Below are positions 11,955-23,800 of a stretch of 64,000 nucleotides of DNA, in pieces. Position 1 is the stretch's first letter; every line of letters starts with the position of its first letter. The stretch is from Dipteronia dyeriana (Eukaryota; Streptophyta; Magnoliopsida; Sapindales; Sapindaceae): positions 15,083,291 to 15,147,290 of the forward strand of contig CM065301.1 of NCBI GenBank assembly GCA_032871835.1, in the 5' to 3' direction. Both the position numbers and the translations under genes were made by a program. The notes below the pieces were generated by a model. That model was given only the letters and a program-made list of their open reading frames with translations, was not told where the DNA came from and searched no databases.

Positions 11955-12292
11955 ATGTCTTCTGCATTACTTCAAATTCTCGTAAACGACATATTAACTG
12001 GTGATAACTACAATAAGTGGAAACTTAACATTAATGCAATATTGGTCACCAAAGACCTCAAGTTTGTGCTTACGGAGGAATGTCCTCCAGCGCCTGCTGT
12101 AAATGCCACGCGAACTGTTCGAGAGGCATACATGCTAAGGGTAAGCCCAAATCCAAGAAAGCCCAAAGCAAGAAGAAGTCCAAGAAAAGTAAATATGATT
12201 TACTTGTTCTTGAGTCGTGTTTAGTGGAAGATGATTCTTCACTCTGGATAGTTGATTCGGGGGCCACAAACCATGTTTGTTCTTCTTTACAT
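11955..12292 (+). pseudogene. Copia gag remnant joined to protease
   Basis: The gag start MSSALLQILVNDILTGDNY is typical of copia capsid proteins. It stops being recognisable after VREAY (about 12131), where a Lys/Ser-rich stretch in another frame begins and leads into the protease active site DSGATNHVC (about 12255-12281). Most of the capsid and the CCHC zinc knuckle, which normally lie between, are missing. I infer a deletion of several hundred bases at about 12130 that also shifted the frame. A TGA follows the protease motif at about 12293. Confidence 0.8.
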
Positions 12293-13690
12293 TGAACTGA
12301 TTCTTGGACACAGCTAGAGGAGCAAGCCTTCTCAATGCGTGTGGGGCCAGGGGATGTCGTGTCGGCATGAGCAGTGGGAGTAATTATATTACGTTTTTGT
12401 AATAATTATATATTGTTTGACAATGTATTTTATATTCCCGAATTTACACTGAATTTGATTTCCGTTTCTAAGTTGTTAGAACAAAAATATTCTATTTATT
12501 TTAATAATAAGTCTGTTATTATTGGAAAGAATGGTCTGAATATTTGTTCAGGAATTAATGAAAATAATTTGTATATGTTAAGACCGTTAATATATACTAC
12601 ACTGCTCAACACCGAAATGTTTAAGGTTGAAAAACCAAAAACTAAACGACATAAGATTCTCCAGATAATGACACGTATCTCTGGCATCTAAGGCTTGGTC
12701 ATATAAACTTGACCGGATAGACAGATTAGTAAGAAGCGGACCTTTAAGTGAGTTAAAGGTTAACACCTTACCTGTCTGTGAATCTTGTCTGGAAGGTAAG
12801 ATGATTAAGAGACTTTTTACTGGAAAAGGGCTTAGAGCTAAAGAACTGCTAGAGCTTATACATACAGACGTCTACGGACCGATGAATGTTAAAGCTAGGG
12901 GTGGTTATGAGTATTATGTCACCTTTATAGATGACTACTCAAGATACGGATACGTCTACCTGATGCAACGAAAGTCGGAAACATTTGAAAAGTTTAAAGA
13001 ATTCTGAGCTGAAGTTGAGAATCAATTAGGTAGGACTATCAAGTCACTACGATCTGATCGTGGAGGTGAGTACCTTGACCAAGAGTTTGAAGACTTCATG
13101 GTTGAGCATGGGATAGTTTCCCAACTCACAGCTCCTGGTACACCTTAGAAAAATGGTGTAGCGGAGAGGAGAAATAGAACCCTAATAGAAATGATGAGAT
13201 CTATGATTAGTTTCTCATCATTACCAAATTCCTTTTGGGGATATGCGTTACAAACAGCGGCATACATTTTAAATGTAGTGCCATCCAAATCTGTTCCTAA
13301 GACTCCACTAGAGTTGTGGAATGGTCGTAAAGCTAGTTTACGATATTTCCGCATATGGGGGTGTCATGCACACGTGCTGAAGAACAAAACTGGAAAGCTA
13401 GACTCTAAGTCTGTTGTCTGCCTGTTTGTAGGTTACTCCAAGGAGACTAAGGGTGGACACTTCTATAGTACCGAAGATAACAAAGTATTTGTATCGACAA
13501 ATGCAACGTTTCTTGAGGACAATTACATTAGTGACCATAAACCTCGTTCCAAGATTGTATTAAATGAGTTGGAGCCTGGTGAGACTAGTGCTTTATCAAC
13601 AAGAGTTGTTGATCCACAAACATCTGAGAGTCAAATGGTTCCTAATCAGCATATACTACCACCTAGACGTAGTGAAAGGGTTGTGAGATA
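12293..13690 (+). pseudogene. Copia integrase, broken
   Basis: The integrase inserts retrotransposon cDNA into host DNA. A GAG-pre-integrase segment (VFYIPEFTLNLISVSKLLE) is followed by the HHCC zinc motif (HLRLGHINL and CESCLEGK). The core then shows Asp in HTDVYGPM, FIDDYSRYG, Asp in RSDRGGEY, and Glu in [11 protein letters not shown]. The C-terminal region continues to 13690. Breaks are a frame change near 12685, TGA near 13006, TAG at about 13147 just before NGVAERR, and TAA at 13689. The DDE residues survive, but no continuous protein can be made. Confidence 0.88.
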
Positions 13691-15325
13691 ACATGAAGGC
13701 TATTTAGCTATAGGTGAGGGACAATGTGTTGTCTCTGCTGATAGTGTGGATAATCCATTGACATTTAAGAAAGCAATGGAAGATCCTGATAAAGAGGAAT
13801 GGCTTAAAGCCATGAATCTCGAGATTGAGTCCACTCTAACTCAGTCTGGGATCTTGTAGACTTACCGGATGGGGTAAAACCTATAGGGTGTAAGTTGATC
13901 TACAAGAGAAAGAGAGGAATAGACGGAAAGGTAAAGACCTTCAAGGCAAGGCTAATGGCTAAGGGTTATACCCAGAAAGAGGGGGTCGATTATGAAGAGA
14001 CCTTCTCGCCAGTAGCCATGTTTAAGTCTATTAGGATTCTCTTATCCATTGCTGCCTATTTCGATTATGAAATTTGGCAAATGGACGTCAATACTGCATT
14101 CTTGAATGACAATCTTGATGAGAGCATCTATATGATGCAACCAGAGGGATTCGTGTCTCCAGATCAAGAGCAAAAGGTTTACAAGCTGCAAAGGTCCATC
14201 TATGGATTTAAGCAAGCATCTAGATATTGGAACATTAGTTTTGATGATGTGATCAAAACCTATGGCTTCGAGCAGAACGTCGATGAGCCTTGTGTCTACA
14301 AGCGCATCATTGATAAGAAAGTAGTTTTCTTGGTCCTATACGTAGATGATATCCTACTCATTGGGAATGATATGGGAGTGTTGTCTGATGTAAAGGGTTA
14401 GCTGGCTAGCCAATTCCAAATGAAATATTTGGGAGAGGCAAGTTATGTTCTAGGGATCCAACTTATAAGGGATTGTAAGAACAAACTTATAACACTATCT
14501 CAGACATCATATATCGACAAGATTCTTGTGCGATTTTCGATGCAGAACTCTAAGAAAGGTAATTTACCTTCTAGGCATGGAGTTCACTTGTCTAAGGAAT
14601 AGTGTCCTAAGACACCTCAAGAAGTTGAGGATATGAGACGTGTTCCCTATGCATCAACAGTAGGTAGTCTCATGTATACTATGTTATGCACGAGACCGGA
14701 CATCTGCTATGCAATGGGAGTAGTCAGTAGATACCAGTCCAACCCAAGATTGGATCATTGGGTTGCTGTCAAGACAATTCTCAAGTATCTTCGGGGAACA
14801 AGAGACTATATGCTAGTGTATTATGGGCAGGATTTGATCCCGTTAGGATACACGGATTCTGATTTTCAGTCAGACAGGGATTCTAGGAAATCCACGTCTG
14901 GATCAGTATTCACCCTGGATGGTGGAGCCATTGTGTGGAGAAGTATCAAGCAATCTTGCATTGCCGACTCCACCATAGAAGCCGAATATGTAGCCGTTTG
15001 TGAAGCTGCTAAAGAGGCTGTTTGGCTCCGTAAGTTCTTGAGTGATCTGGATGTTGTTCCAGATCTGGATAGGCCCATCACACTTTATTGTGATAACAGT
15101 GGTGTTGTGGCTAATTCTAAAGAACCAAGAAGCCACAAAAGAGGGAAGCATATAGAGAGAAATTATCATCTCATTAGAGAGATAGTGTAGAGAGGAGATG
15201 TGATCGTCACCAATATAGCATCACAAGACAATTATGTTGATCCATTTACGAAGACCTTACCGGTTAAAGTGTTTTCGGGTCACCTAGATGGTCTAGGGTT
15301 ACGAGACATGCCTCACATGCTTTAG
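13691..15325 (+). pseudogene. Copia reverse transcriptase and RNase H, broken
   Basis: The RT part shows ARLMAKGYTQKEGVDYEETF, QMDVNTAFLN, IYGFKQASR and the polymerase active site YVDDILLIGND (about 14338). RNase H shows YTDSDFQSDRDSRKSTSG and IEAEYVAVCEAAKE, and pol ends in MPHML with a stop at 15323-15325. In-frame stops interrupt it near 13857, 14399, 14600 and 15188. The order and motifs are standard for plant copia pol. Confidence 0.9.
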
Positions 15326-15328
15326 TGC

Positions 15329-15339
15329 AAGTGGGAGAT
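15329..15339 (+). promoter_or_regulatory. Copia polypurine tract
   Basis: AAGTGGGAGAT directly precedes the right LTR. This purine run primes plus-strand DNA synthesis. Confidence 0.85.
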
Positions 15340-17330
15340 TGTTGGGGTTTATACCCTAAAGATGTAATTTGTAAATGGATTTATGAAATAAATAAAAAGA
15401 AAAGTTCAATTCATTCTTGTTATGTTATTTATTTTATAAACTTGTGCATATATTTAAACATCCAAGATTGTCAGATGTAATCTCGAACTGTGTATATGAG
15501 TGTCATATACGGATGGATATAGTAAAAGACGTGCAATCTAAAGAGTCCATAGATAGCAAATAAAGTTGGGTACTTTATTTGTGGTTAATCTATAGTTGTG
15601 GTCCATCCCGTAATGTACGATGATTCTATCCTGAATCATTCATATGAGATATGGGAATTGAGGCACCTTGTATGATGTGATCATATAGGACTGGGCAATG
15701 ATCTATATGAATCTCTTGCCAAGATCCATTTACATATGAGATTCATATATATCAACTAATGATGGCTATATATGGGTGATCTTAATCCTGAGTGTCTTAT
15801 CGACTCCTTCAGGTTAAATCGTGGTCTTTGATATACCATGGGTGAGGTCAAATGTATTTCCTGATCAATATACTCTGTATGTTGGGATTGCGGTTTGGCT
15901 TATGGCTGGGAAGGTTTGTACACAATAGTGGAATCCACTCCTTCTTGTGAGAAGTAGATGGTAGTTCTCTTAAGGGTTGATTCGGGGCTTGGACAATATG
16001 AGCGCTCTCCTAATTCCGTAAGGAAATAGGATTTATTGTCCATTAGAGAATCAATGGTACTTAAAGGATATATGTGATTAGAGGGGTATAACGGACATTA
16101 TGACCCAGCTCTAATTATGAACTACTGTGGAGGATCACACCATAGGTAATAGCTATATCGATGGACACCAAGTTGTATCGGTCTGTGTAAAAGCGTCTAC
16201 AGTTGAGAGAGTACAGCTTCGGGTTTTTAGTGGAATAACACCGGAGTTAATAATTAAGGAATATTAATTAAAGAGTTTAATTAATGATTCCGAAGATTAT
16301 TGGAGCTCAAAATACTGTGGGTCCATTAGGTCCCCTTGCTAGCCCAATCGATTTAGGTAACAAGGGTTACGGTAAATTAATTGGATTGTCCAATTAATTG
16401 TGTTACAAAAGTGACACGTATATATTCGGGAATTAATTTAATTAGATTATTTAATTATATTGATAATTATGAATTATTAATTAACTATTAAATGGAGGGT
16501 ATTAGTTGATATATGGATTTAGGTGAAGATAAAATAATAGGATTATTTTATTTTACTAAATCATTTATTTAAGTAATTTAATTTAAGTTTAAATTTAAAA
16601 TACTTATTATTACTTTTAATATATTAGATATATTTGAAAAGGATAATTAAAATATATATATCAATTAATAATACAAGAGATTGCATTGGATGTAAATTGA
16701 TGTGTACATGAAACAATAGTCAAAATAAAAATTTCTATAGGATGTAAATACTTAATACATATATAATATATATTAATTGAAGTTGGTGCGTGATTTTTAT
16801 TGTGAAGCAAGGCGAGAGATACAGATACAGCAAAAGCAATAGATATATATATATAGCAATAGTAGGCGAGATTGACAAGTTTTTGTCATATAGCAAAAGC
16901 AGCAGTTAAATATAAATATATATAATCAAGAGCAGCAGCGTGAGATATATATTAATATATTTATTTTATTTCATGTTTTATGTGTTTTCGAAACACATAG
17001 AAGAAAGAGTTTCTTCAATTTTCTCTACATTCTCCATTCAAGTTCCTAAGACCGTGACACGCCCACAAGCAGTTATCAGTTCCGGGAGATAGCGAGAAGA
17101 TCGAGTGGTTCAGACAGGAGCATATCGAAAAGTGAAGGAGTCTCCAAACGTTGGTAAGTATATCTTCTTCTGATTATATTGATTACAATTTCATGTGTTT
17201 ACATATTGTATGTATTGGTTCCGAAAAATAATTACGATCAAAAGTTCACTAGGTCCCAGATACAGATATGATTTGTATAAAAAATTAAAAACCTAGTTCC
17301 GTTGCGTGACTGGTGAACGGGGTTTCTACA
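15340..17330 (+). repeat. Right LTR of nested copia
   Basis: A 1991-base LTR aligning along its length with 7436-10230 but without the hAT MITE. The uninterrupted GGATCACACCATAGG junction (16131-16145) is the empty-site control for that MITE. Confidence 0.95.
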
Positions 17331-18129
17331 ACTGGTGCCCACACCAGCTGAGAGACAGGCACCGTACTATGTCGGGCTAAACAAGGGGGGAGCCTGTATG
17401 TGGAAGATAACAGGGATGATATGCCGCTCCCGGTCCCTGATCAGACTACCTTTGGCAGGAACAGTGGTACAGAGGTTGGGGGTTTAACAGACAGGACCAG
17501 TGACAATGAGGGATCTAAGCCCGCTGCTGGGCGTTTAAGGCCTAGTGACAGTGAGGGACATGAGACAGACCCTCAATGAGAAGGGCATAGGCATAGGCGG
17601 GTTCGTTTTACCACCCCCGAACATGGTACATCTACAAGGGATTCCCGTGGGGGCGTTGTACGTGATAGAGAGGTAAGTTGAAAACAAAGTTTAGTGCTTT
17701 TTATTAACACGTGTTGATAGTTTTGTACTAACAATATAGACATGATTTCAGGCTCCGTGGCAGATCTGTTGAACGATGTGCGTGAAGCCCTCCGGAAGAG
17801 TGAGGAGGATCGACAACGTCAACACTTGGAGTTAGTGGATATGATCCGGAAGAGTGATGAGGATCGTCAGCAACGACACCGAGTGTTACTGGATATGATC
17901 CATAGGCTTTAGGGGTCGATCATACGTACACACCGGGATGGGCCCCCACCTCTTGATCCAGACTTTAGTCCCGGAGACTGGACTGATAGGGTTACGGGGG
18001 GGACAAACATGACAGGTGGACCTAGTCAGAACCCGTTTATAGGAGGGGTAGTTCCGGAGAGGCAACCTCAATCACATACCAGCGATAGTAGGCTTGCTTC
18101 ACGTACAACAGTCGGGTCGGACCTCCTTG

Positions 18130-18440
18130 CTGTCTCATCTGGGTTCACCCAGGCTCAGCGGTCCCCCCACCTCCCAGCACATCGATTCGGCCACAGAGGT
18201 CCACTCCCCCATCCAGCACGTCTGTGGCATCGACACTGTCCCCTCCTCTACCTAGCATGTCGATCGAGGCTCAGCGGTCCCCTCCCCCACCTAGGAAGTC
18301 GGTGGCTTTGGCCCCTTGTTTTCCCCCACCCAGCATGTCGACCTAGGCTCAACGGTCCCCTGCCCCAGATAACATGACGACTCAGGGTCAGCGGTCCCCT
18401 CCACAACCATCACATCGATTCAGCCTCAGCGGCCTCATGC
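18130..18440 (+). repeat. Proline/serine-rich coding minisatellite in the Ulp1 gene
   Basis: Degenerate repeats of about 45 bases carry GGCTCAGCGGTCCCC and CCACC.AGCA blocks, six or more copies. In the coding frame they would give Ser/Pro-rich linker repeats (AQRSPPPP-like) between the DUF1985 half and the protease half. The frame is not kept across all copies. Confidence 0.65.
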
Positions 18441-20018
18441 ACCGCCTAACACATTGACCGAGCTGCAAAGCTCATCGGAGGCTGGACTACCGCAGATGAA
18501 ACGTTTAGTTAAGCACATATGGCAGTTGATGAGCCCTTACACAGATCCATACTGGCCAAAGAGGTTGAGGACACGGCCCGAGTCCGTGGAACACATTTTT
18601 GACCCTCACGGACTAGTGGACGCTGATCAGCTTGCGGCATAGAAAGCCTTCAAGAGGAACATCATCAGGGAACTATGAATCCAACTTCTTCTAATAAAAA
18701 TGGTTGTATATTTAATGTTTATTCAAATTGACCTAAAGCTAATTCAATCATTAAACATGCGTGATGTGGACGTGCTGGCACCAGTGGACGCCGGATGGTT
18801 CATGCGTATGCAGTCCAACTTCAAAGACTTGGAGGACACGGTACGTACTTACGTGATTTTCATATTAACATTTGTGTAAATAATGTTGTATTGTTTACAA
18901 TTCATTAGTTATATTGTCTGTCAGCATATGGACGCATACCTCCATATTCTTCGCAAGAGTCAGCGAGGATTTCTCACTGTGTACAACCAGAGGATCAACG
19001 TATTGTATACACAATTTTATGTAAGTAGTTTTAATTTTTTGGAATCGAATCGCATTTTATGGTTTTGTATTATTAATACGATATTGTCAATGATTGTATG
19101 TACAACCACTTATGTTGTTACAGTGGGAGAGGATGATGCCTCGTGATTCGCACGGGGCTGTGACCATGGCAAGGTGGAATGTGTTACAGTCCCGATGGTT
19201 GGAAGATGACCTTCAGATGGTCCGTGGAGCAACCACGAGTGGAAACCGCCCATGGCATGAGGTTGACCTGGTAAGTGTTAGACGATGAAAATTATTTAAA
19301 ATATAAATTGTTCGTATATCTTGACCTAACACCGTATGCATACTATTACAGGTCCTGATTCCGTGCAACGTTGGGGGCCAACATTGGTTGGTGGTGACCG
19401 TCGACCTTATTCTCAGGAAGATTGAGATATTTGACCCCTAGAGACAGGAAGTCCCTCATTATATCAGGAAGCAGCAGGTCCGGCCATTACGGTGGTTTTT
19501 ACCCTCCATGTTAAATGACGCGGGGTTCCACACTACACGACGAGGTGGTCGATGACCGTTTACTAAGGAAAATAAGCCCTTCTCGGTCAGTGTGGTGTCT
19601 ACTTCTAGAGTCCCCCAATAAAAAAAAAACCTTAAGACATTCCATTTCATTCACGTGCTTAGATATTCTGTAAGAACGATTTGTAACGGTGTTTTATGTG
19701 TCCAATTGCAGAGGTAACTGTGGTCCCCATACTTTGAGACTTATCGAGTACTTACTGGGGGGTCGAAGCCTTTTGATTGGTCAGAGGCCGACATGGGGAT
19801 CATTCGGGAGAAAATGGCTGTGGAGATTTTTTATAACTCCAGGCCCGTCTAGTGATTGATTGTATATTACCATTTTTTATGTACAAAGACATGTAATTAA
19901 TTCATGAATATTAATTCATTCATTATTATTAATTCATTAATAAGTAATTATTGCAATTCCAAACTATTACAATCTGATACAATTCCAAATGTTTACAATG
20001 TGATCAAAACTTTGTCAT

Positions 20019-22832
20019 TCATTTACTATTAGAGTCAATGTTAGGGCACGTCTATTTGTTGTGTCCAATTGAATGGCAGATGCTATACTTGTGGCGGTAT
20101 TCATCGGGAACATCTCTTCTTGGACCTTCATTAATCATAGGTGGATTAGAACATCTCCTGGAATTATACCCTGGTTGTCCATATCTTCTACAGGATTGTG
20201 TAGTTGTCCTCTCCGAAGACGAGACATGGAGACCTGCCCTCGGGAGTCCTGCTTGTCACCTAGAGTTTGGATTCAAAATCACCTTCTGAGCAATATCAGA
20301 TGGCACAACCCAAGTGGAAGGATCTCCCACCGGCATAATAGAACAGAGTACGCGTCAATAAGTGTCTGTCTCTTGTAGTAGTACGAACACAAAGTTGTCA
20401 ATTCCAAGTTTCGCTCTTTGTAAAAAAACATTGAAAACGATCAACTTCACGTTTCAGTAATAATCACCTCACAGTAAAACTTAAAAGTAATGTACCGTGT
20501 CGCCGCAAGAGCGTGAGAACATGAAAATGATCCATTTGAAATTTGTTGCAAGTACTAGTCTTCCGGGCTAAGTCAACAGTTCACTGTTTTTCAAACCGCT
20601 TTACCTGAGAAAATATTTCAGTCTACTGGATTTATGGTAAAAAAACCACACTTCTCCACACGTTTTAAGAGCACAAGATGTGCTGCATCGGTCAACTGAT
20701 AACGCATGGTTTGTGCAGCTCTATAGCGATCGTGAAACCACCGTTGTAGCATATTCCTAATGAACTCAGCTAGAGTCAACATAGGCAGTTGGCGTGTAAA
20801 TTTTAGGTATGAGTTTATGCATTCTGCAGCATTTGTTGTCATCACTCTGTACCTTCTTTCCGGGCAGTGTACACGGGACCACTTGTGTGGACCGGTATCA
20901 ATTACATAATCATATGCATTCTGGTGCAAGTTTCTTAACTCTTCCATATGGCGGTTATATTCAAATTCGGTGTATGCGCGGGCTGCTTTATCCATTATTA
21001 CTGGTAACATCCTTCCTATGAAATCGCTTCTTAATATTTTCAGCAAAGTGCTAGCAACATATGGTATAGGTGGCATAAGGGAACACTTTAGAAATCCATG
21101 CTTCAATGCTTGCATGCCTATCGGAAATGAAAACTAGTTCATCAATATGACCAAGGGCACCCTTCAAGCAATCCAAAAACCATTCCCATGAAAGGTTGTT
21201 TTCTGAGTCGCCGTACCCAAAAGCAATTGGATACACCTGTTCGTTCCCATCTTGTGGTGTTGTAACAAACATTGTACCTCAGAATCGTCCTTTCAAATGG
21301 GTACCATCAACGGCAATGACTGGACGCATACACGTCCGAAATCCTCTAAGTGAGGCACCAATCGACATGAAAAAGTACAGAAATTTACCATCTTCGTCGC
21401 ACTGTAAGTCAGTGATTGTGCCGGGATTTTTTTGTTCCAAAATATAACCAAATGATGGAAGCAGTTGGAAGGTTTCCTCATGTGTTCCATATGTCTGTGA
21501 CAACGCATAATTGAGGGCGGCGTGTGCCTTACTGTACATGATTTGGATTCCATACATTGATTTCATGTCGGCGATTATGTCCTTCGAACGCATTAGTCGA
21601 CCATCTTGTTGTTGAAGTCTAGGTGCAATAACTTCTCCAATTATGACTGCACTAGATTGTCGGTGGTGGCGGTGAATTTTCTGTAACGGACAAGTGTGTT
21701 CGTTGACAAAACTTCTTACTTGAAAGTATGTGCCTTCATCTCTCCTCGCCGCTCTTAACTTCCATGTACAATTTCTCATCAAACAAACTAGATATAATGT
21801 TGTCTTATTGGACCTTTTCACCTTCCACTCGAAGTTCTGCCGTATTGTAAAATGGCCTACTAGTCTCTTCAATTCCTTTTTCATTGGAAAAAATTACCTT
21901 TTATATATCATGCTTGTAGGTTCATCTTCAACCAAGTTCTTGCTTCCACCCATACCAAATGAGTATGATTCTGCTCCTGGAATAACCCATGTTGTGGCAT
22001 TATCAGAATCATCTGGAGTTGCATTAGCCCGGACCTCGGAGGTCCCAACTATATCTGGTGCACTGGAACTAAATCTGTGTACATGTCTTACACGTCTTAC
22101 ACGTCTTACACGTCTTTTCGTTTGGACAGGTTCTCCATCATCCTCATTGTCCTCTATATTTTCTACAGAATTGAAATTGCCCTCATTATCCACCTCATGA
22201 ATCAGCTCAACATTCGATGTTGTATTCTGCTCATTATTGATGTCATTGTAGATCTCATTGTATTGGTGGTTGTACTGTCTACCATTCATCTCAATTTGAC
22301 AACCAAATACATCGTCGAATTGAGGTCCCAGTATATTATCATGGGCGGCTACTTCCGATGGGACAACACATATGTTTTTCCGACCATCAATCCCACTTCT
22401 TTATGTGAACAACTGGTTGCTTCCGCCTGACGATCGAAATTGTTGGGTGTTATCACGATGAGGGATATCTTCACCAATGACACCTCCTGCTGGCCTCTCG
22501 ATTAGACTAACACATACTTGATGGATCACCCTATCTTCCCCTAGCATAAACTGAACACCATCATTGTTTCTTATAAATGTACGATATGTAGTCCCAGGAA
22601 CAATTGATATAGACTGTAGATCAGCACTGTATTTGTTCTCATCAAACTTCATAATGGTTTGCACGATCAACACCAGTTCGTCGTAACTCAAATTCTTTGA
22701 CACATACAAACCTTGGTTATCGGAACCTAAATACCTCTGATTTCCGTCGGGTAATTGCTCTCATCGATCGTTGTAAGATATGACTATTCTCACCCTATCC
22801 ATTGTCTTGTCAAAATCATCATCAAAAACCAT
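20019..22832 (-). pseudogene. MURA transposase of the MULE, broken
   Basis: Mutator transposase, about 930 codons originally. It starts at 22832 (MVFDDDFDKTMDRV). It includes an N-terminal module with LPDGNQRYLGSDNQGLYV, a DNA-binding stretch (FTIRQNFEWKVKRSNKT, C..NC.W), and the MULE core with IAVDGTHLKGRF and VFISDRHASI carrying catalytic Asp residues. It continues through YRVMTTNAAECINSYL to a SWIM-type Cys/His region near 20500 and a C-terminal CHSIGHNKQTCPN zinc knuckle near 20050. Interruptions include TGA after ISYNDR (about 22760), TAA at about 21888, TGA after LKGRF (about 21277), a frameshift near 21050-21000, and more damage near 20600-20500. It is inactive. Confidence 0.88.
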
Positions 22833-22899
22833 TATTAAGAAATAAATATTTAATATTAAATTTACAATTATAAAGAATTAAACAAAAATCAAAAGTGTA

Positions 22900-23340
22900 A
22901 CCGATCGAGCTTTTTTTAACTGATCGAGCTTTTTTTAACTGATCGAACTTTTTTTGTACATGATCGAGCCGTTCTTGTACATGGTTGAGCCGTTCTTGTA
23001 CATGGTTGAGCCGTTCTTGTACATGATCGAGTCGTTTTTGTACATGATCGAGCTTTTTTGAACGGGCTCTATTTGTACATCATCGAGCTTTTTTCAAATA
23101 TGGCTCGACCTTTTTATTTTAGGGATCGAGCTTTTTTGTGAGAAATCGAGTTTTTTTTTTTAGGAATGGAGTTTTTTTTTTGTGGGATCGAGCTTTTTAT
23201 GTGAGAGATCTAGCTTTGTTTTAGGGATCGAGCTTTTTTTGTGACGTATCGAGCATTTATTTTATGGATCGAGCATTTATTTTATAATTTGATCGAGCTT
23301 TTTTTCAAATGTTTCGAGCTTTTTAAAAATGCTTTCCAGC
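22900..23340 (+). repeat. Degenerate TCGAGCTTTTTT minisatellite (right array)
   Basis: About twenty units with a GATCGAGCTTTTTT-like core and 18-26-base spacing, several carrying TTGTACATG spacers. The array is upstream of the MURA gene and runs in the same orientation as the left array (5870-6300), not inverted as terminal repeats would be. Confidence 0.85.
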
Positions 23341-23800
23341 TTTTATTTTCAAGATTTTAAACTTGTTTGCACCACTTCAAATCAAGTCGGCCAAATATAT
23401 ATACAAAAAAAAATGCATACATATTCATTCATTATTTTTTTAAAGTTTACAACTCCCAGACATAAACAAAAAAAATTGAGACAACATGTTTATAAATGTT
23501 CATACATTGTTATACCACACAAAAATACAAGAAAAAATGGAAATGAAGATCAGAAATATTTATTTACCTTCTTGTGCAATATCTGGAATGGAGCTCGTTT
23601 TTTACAGAGATACTCGGAGTAGTTGATTGATTTTCAGACAACTTTTTTAGACGACAGAGGCTTTTAAAGAATAAAGAATCGATTATTTAAGGGTAATTTC
23701 AGTAGCTCACCATAATAAGTACCTTTTAAACTTAACTTATTATAACGGTGACATCACTGCAACTCACCAAAAAAAGGTGATATTTCTCACCATTTCCACC

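Larger units (their letters stand above)
7436..17330 (+). mobile_element. Ty1/copia LTR retrotransposon inside the MULE protease gene
   Basis: A complete-ended element: both LTRs begin TGTTGGGGTTTAT and end CTACA. The 5-bp target duplication ACTGG is perfect (7431-7435 and 17331-17335). A primer-binding site and a polypurine tract lie at the expected places. The order protease, integrase, RT, RNase H defines copia. The LTRs differ by many substitutions and several small indels, so insertion is not recent. Internal genes are broken and gag has a large deletion, so the element is not autonomous. Confidence 0.95.
6358..19852 (+). pseudogene. Ulp1-like (C48) protease gene of the MULE, intron-bearing, broken and split by copia
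   Basis: Ulp1 proteases cleave SUMO-type modifiers; the role of the MULE-borne versions is unknown. Exon 1 (6358-7116) encodes a DUF1985-type N-terminus with FLGGIIDRLLLRELHH and VEFFLITGL, followed by GTAAG and CAG intron borders. Further exons lie at about 7201-7340 and from about 7414. The copia at 7436-17330 splits the third, and the frame resumes directly after the 5-bp duplication. The C-terminal catalytic part shows His in GGQHWLVV, Asp in KIEIFDP (near 19436) and Cys in RGNCGPHTL (near 19720). Breaks include a TGA at 6424, TAG after IEIFDP (about 19439), and frameshifts at G6 runs near 17385 and 19757. The final stop TAG is at 19850-19852. It is non-functional here. Confidence 0.85.
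5460..23800. mobile_element. Mutator-like element carrying a Ulp1-type protease gene, with nested copia
   Basis: The unit contains a Ulp1/DUF1985-type protease gene on the plus strand (6358-19852) and a MURA transposase on the minus strand (20019-22832), convergent with only 166 bases between their stops. Such Ulp1-carrying MULEs are known in plants (Kaonashi/KI-MULE and CUMULE types). Each gene is preceded by a TCGAGCTTTTTT minisatellite. Outer limits are approximate. A weak inverted similarity exists between AAATATCATCACTTT at about 5478 and the complement of the AAAGGTGATATTT region at about 23773, but no convincing 9-bp target duplication was found. About 9.9 kb of the span is a later copia insertion. 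Confidence 0.75.

Noticed and set aside
20038..20378. Plus-strand ORFs downstream of the Ulp1 gene
   Set aside because: The minus strand here reads as the zinc-knuckle C-terminus of MURA, so these are antisense shadows.
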